Assembly: GCA_002348005.1 (NCBI GenBank)
Contig: DDYQ01000143.1
Span: 9,253 to 22,375 of the forward strand
Reading direction: 5' to 3'
DNA from: Desulfobacteraceae bacterium UBA2230
GTDB taxonomy: Bacteria > Desulfobacterota > Desulfobacteria > Desulfobacterales > Desulfosarcinaceae
DNA: 13,123 bases
Of the stretch, positions 11,995-13,123 are shown one piece after another; position 1 is the first letter of the stretch; each line of letters starts with the position of its first letter. The translations under genes and the position numbers were made by a program. The notes below the pieces were generated by a model, which saw nothing but the letters and a program-made list of their open reading frames with translations, had not been told where the DNA came from and made no database searches.

Positions 11995-13123
11995 ATGGCA
12001 AAGAAAAATACTTCAGCACTCAAAGCCGGCGGCTCACCCAAAGGCGCCAAAAAAAACACGCTCACGCGCAATCCGGACCGGGCCATGGATGAATCGTCCA
12101 ATCCTGATCTGGATTCGGACGACGCCCTCGATGGACATGACGCTACCGAGCGGAGCATGAAGGCTTTGATCGCCCAGGGCAAAAAGCAGGGCTTCTTGAC
12201 CTATGATGAAATCAATACGGCTTTGCCGGACGAAATGCTTTCCGCGGATCAGATCGATGAGACCCTGATCCTGTTCGATGACCTGGGAATCGACATCATC
12301 GACGAACAGAACCGCAAGTTGAACAAGGACAAACCCAAACAGAATTCGGTGGAAGCCAAAAGCAGCGACGATTTCAGCTTGACCGATTACGGCTCGGTGA
12401 CCGACCCGGTCAAGATGTACCTGCGCGAGATGGGGTTGGTGACCCTGCTGAGCCGCGAAGGTGAAGTCGAAATCGCCAAGAAAATAGAATCCGGCGAGCA
12501 GGACGTCCTCAAGGCCCTGCTGGAGACCACTCTGGGTGTGGATTACATTCTGGAACTCGGACGGCGTATCGAAAACCAGACCCTGCGGCCCAAACACGTG
12601 TTGCGCGACATCGACGAGGGCGATACGTATCAGGACGAACTGGTCCAGATCGATGCATTTCTCAAAACCCTGCGCGAAATCAACGAGATCCACGCCGAAA
12701 ACCTCGCTTTCCGCGACAAGCTGTTCGAGGAGCACAAGCTTAAGGGCGAAGAACAGCGGCGAATCCGCCGCTGCGTCCAGCGGCGCAATCAGAAAATTTT
12801 CGACATGCTCAAGGAATGGCGCCTGGAAGGCAGTGTCATCGACCAGATCGAGGAGGATATCCGTAACCTGATCAACTGGTACGATGCCATGAACCGCGTG
12901 ATCTCCGCCACGGCTGAAAGCATCGGGATTCCGGTGACGCTCCTGCGGGACAGTCTGGTTTCCAAAACACGATTTGTGAAATCAGCCCCTCACGGCAATT
13001 TGGCCAGGAAGGAGATGGAGGAATTTTACCCCCATTTGCAGGACATCCACGCCATGATTCAGGCCAAGGAGGCTGCCACCAAGGCCAACAGCCGCATTCT
13101 CAAGCGTATCCTGGCCAGCGTGG
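11995..13123 (+). CDS. rpoD: RNA polymerase sigma factor RpoD (sigma-70), N-terminal part
   Basis: The first 376 residues are present; the gene runs off the right edge. ATG 11995 has CAGGAGG at 11979-11985, 9 bases upstream. A basic, Lys-rich leader and an acidic stretch (about 30-55) precede region 1.1 (MKALIAQGKKQGFLTYDEIN at 55-74, continuing to LGIDII near 102), which in primary sigma factors masks DNA binding by the free protein. Region 1.2 is at 137-165 (DPVKMYLREMGLVTLLSRE), the part that reads the promoter discriminator. A long non-conserved region with many charged helices fills 166-376, typical of proteobacterial primary sigma factors. Regions 2-4 with the -10 and -35 readers lie outside the window. 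Region 1.1 plus the non-conserved region and the dnaG neighbour identify it as the housekeeping factor, not RpoS or RpoH. Confidence 0.96.
   Translation, partial: MAKKNTSALKAGGSPKGAKKNTLTRNPDRAMDESSNPDLDSDDALDGHDATERSMKALIAQGKKQGFLTYDEINTALPDEMLSADQIDETLILFDDLGIDIIDEQNRKLNKDKPKQNSVEAKSSDDFSLTDYGSVTDPVKMYLREMGLVTLLSREGEVEIAKKIESGEQDVLKALLETTLGVDYILELGRRIENQTLRPKHVLRDIDEGDTYQDELVQIDAFLKTLREINEIHAENLAFRDKLFEEHKLKGEEQRRIRRCVQRRNQKIFDMLKEWRLEGSVIDQIEEDIRNLINWYDAMNRVISATAESIGIPVTLLRDSLVSKTRFVKSAPHGNLARKEMEEFYPHLQDIHAMIQAKEAATKANSRILKRILASV

Overview
The window looks like an ordinary chromosomal stretch of a moderately high-GC Gram-negative bacterium. I infer a deltaproteobacterium (Desulfobacterota, perhaps a Desulfosarcina-like sulfate reducer). 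The grounds are the protein sequence style, the signal peptides of outer-membrane and lipoprotein type, the YqgE protein, the YcaO-TPR fusion and a tiny four-cysteine protein of a kind I associate with that group. No insertion sequence, CRISPR array, tRNA or rRNA was seen.

Layout, left to right. (1) 1-233: the C-terminal tail of an oligopeptide ABC-transporter ATPase. (2) 418-2889, plus strand: a DUF3187-type exported protein, a short-chain dehydrogenase whose start follows the previous stop almost directly, and a YqgE/AlgH-family protein. (3) 2933-2955: a hairpin terminator that can serve both strands. Facing it at 2981-3130 on the minus strand is a 49-residue four-Cys, lysine-tailed protein. 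(4) 3131-3637: about 500 bases without a gene, containing a good sigma-70-like promoter and a structured leader. (5) 3638-6716, plus strand: a 752-residue bacterial dynamin-like GTPase followed after 22 bases by an orphan ParA-type ATPase. (6) 6713-8452, minus strand: a YcaO-domain protein fused to about four TPR repeats, whose stop overlaps the ParA stop on the opposite strand. (7) 8723-10022, plus strand: hisB (imidazoleglycerol-phosphate dehydratase) and a small lipoprotein. (8) 10202-13123, plus strand: dnaG primase followed closely by rpoD, which runs off the right edge. The last pair is the classical dnaG-rpoD macromolecular-synthesis arrangement and marks a core chromosomal location.

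The best candidate for something undescribed is the dynamin-like GTPase plus ParA-type ATPase bicistron. It has its own promoter and leader and no ParB or replication gene beside it. A membrane-remodelling GTPase paired with a positioning ATPase suggests a membrane-site or cell-pole localisation module; that is inference. Secondary items are the YcaO-TPR protein, which has intact ATP-binding motifs but no visible peptide substrate, and the conserved-looking four-Cys microprotein.
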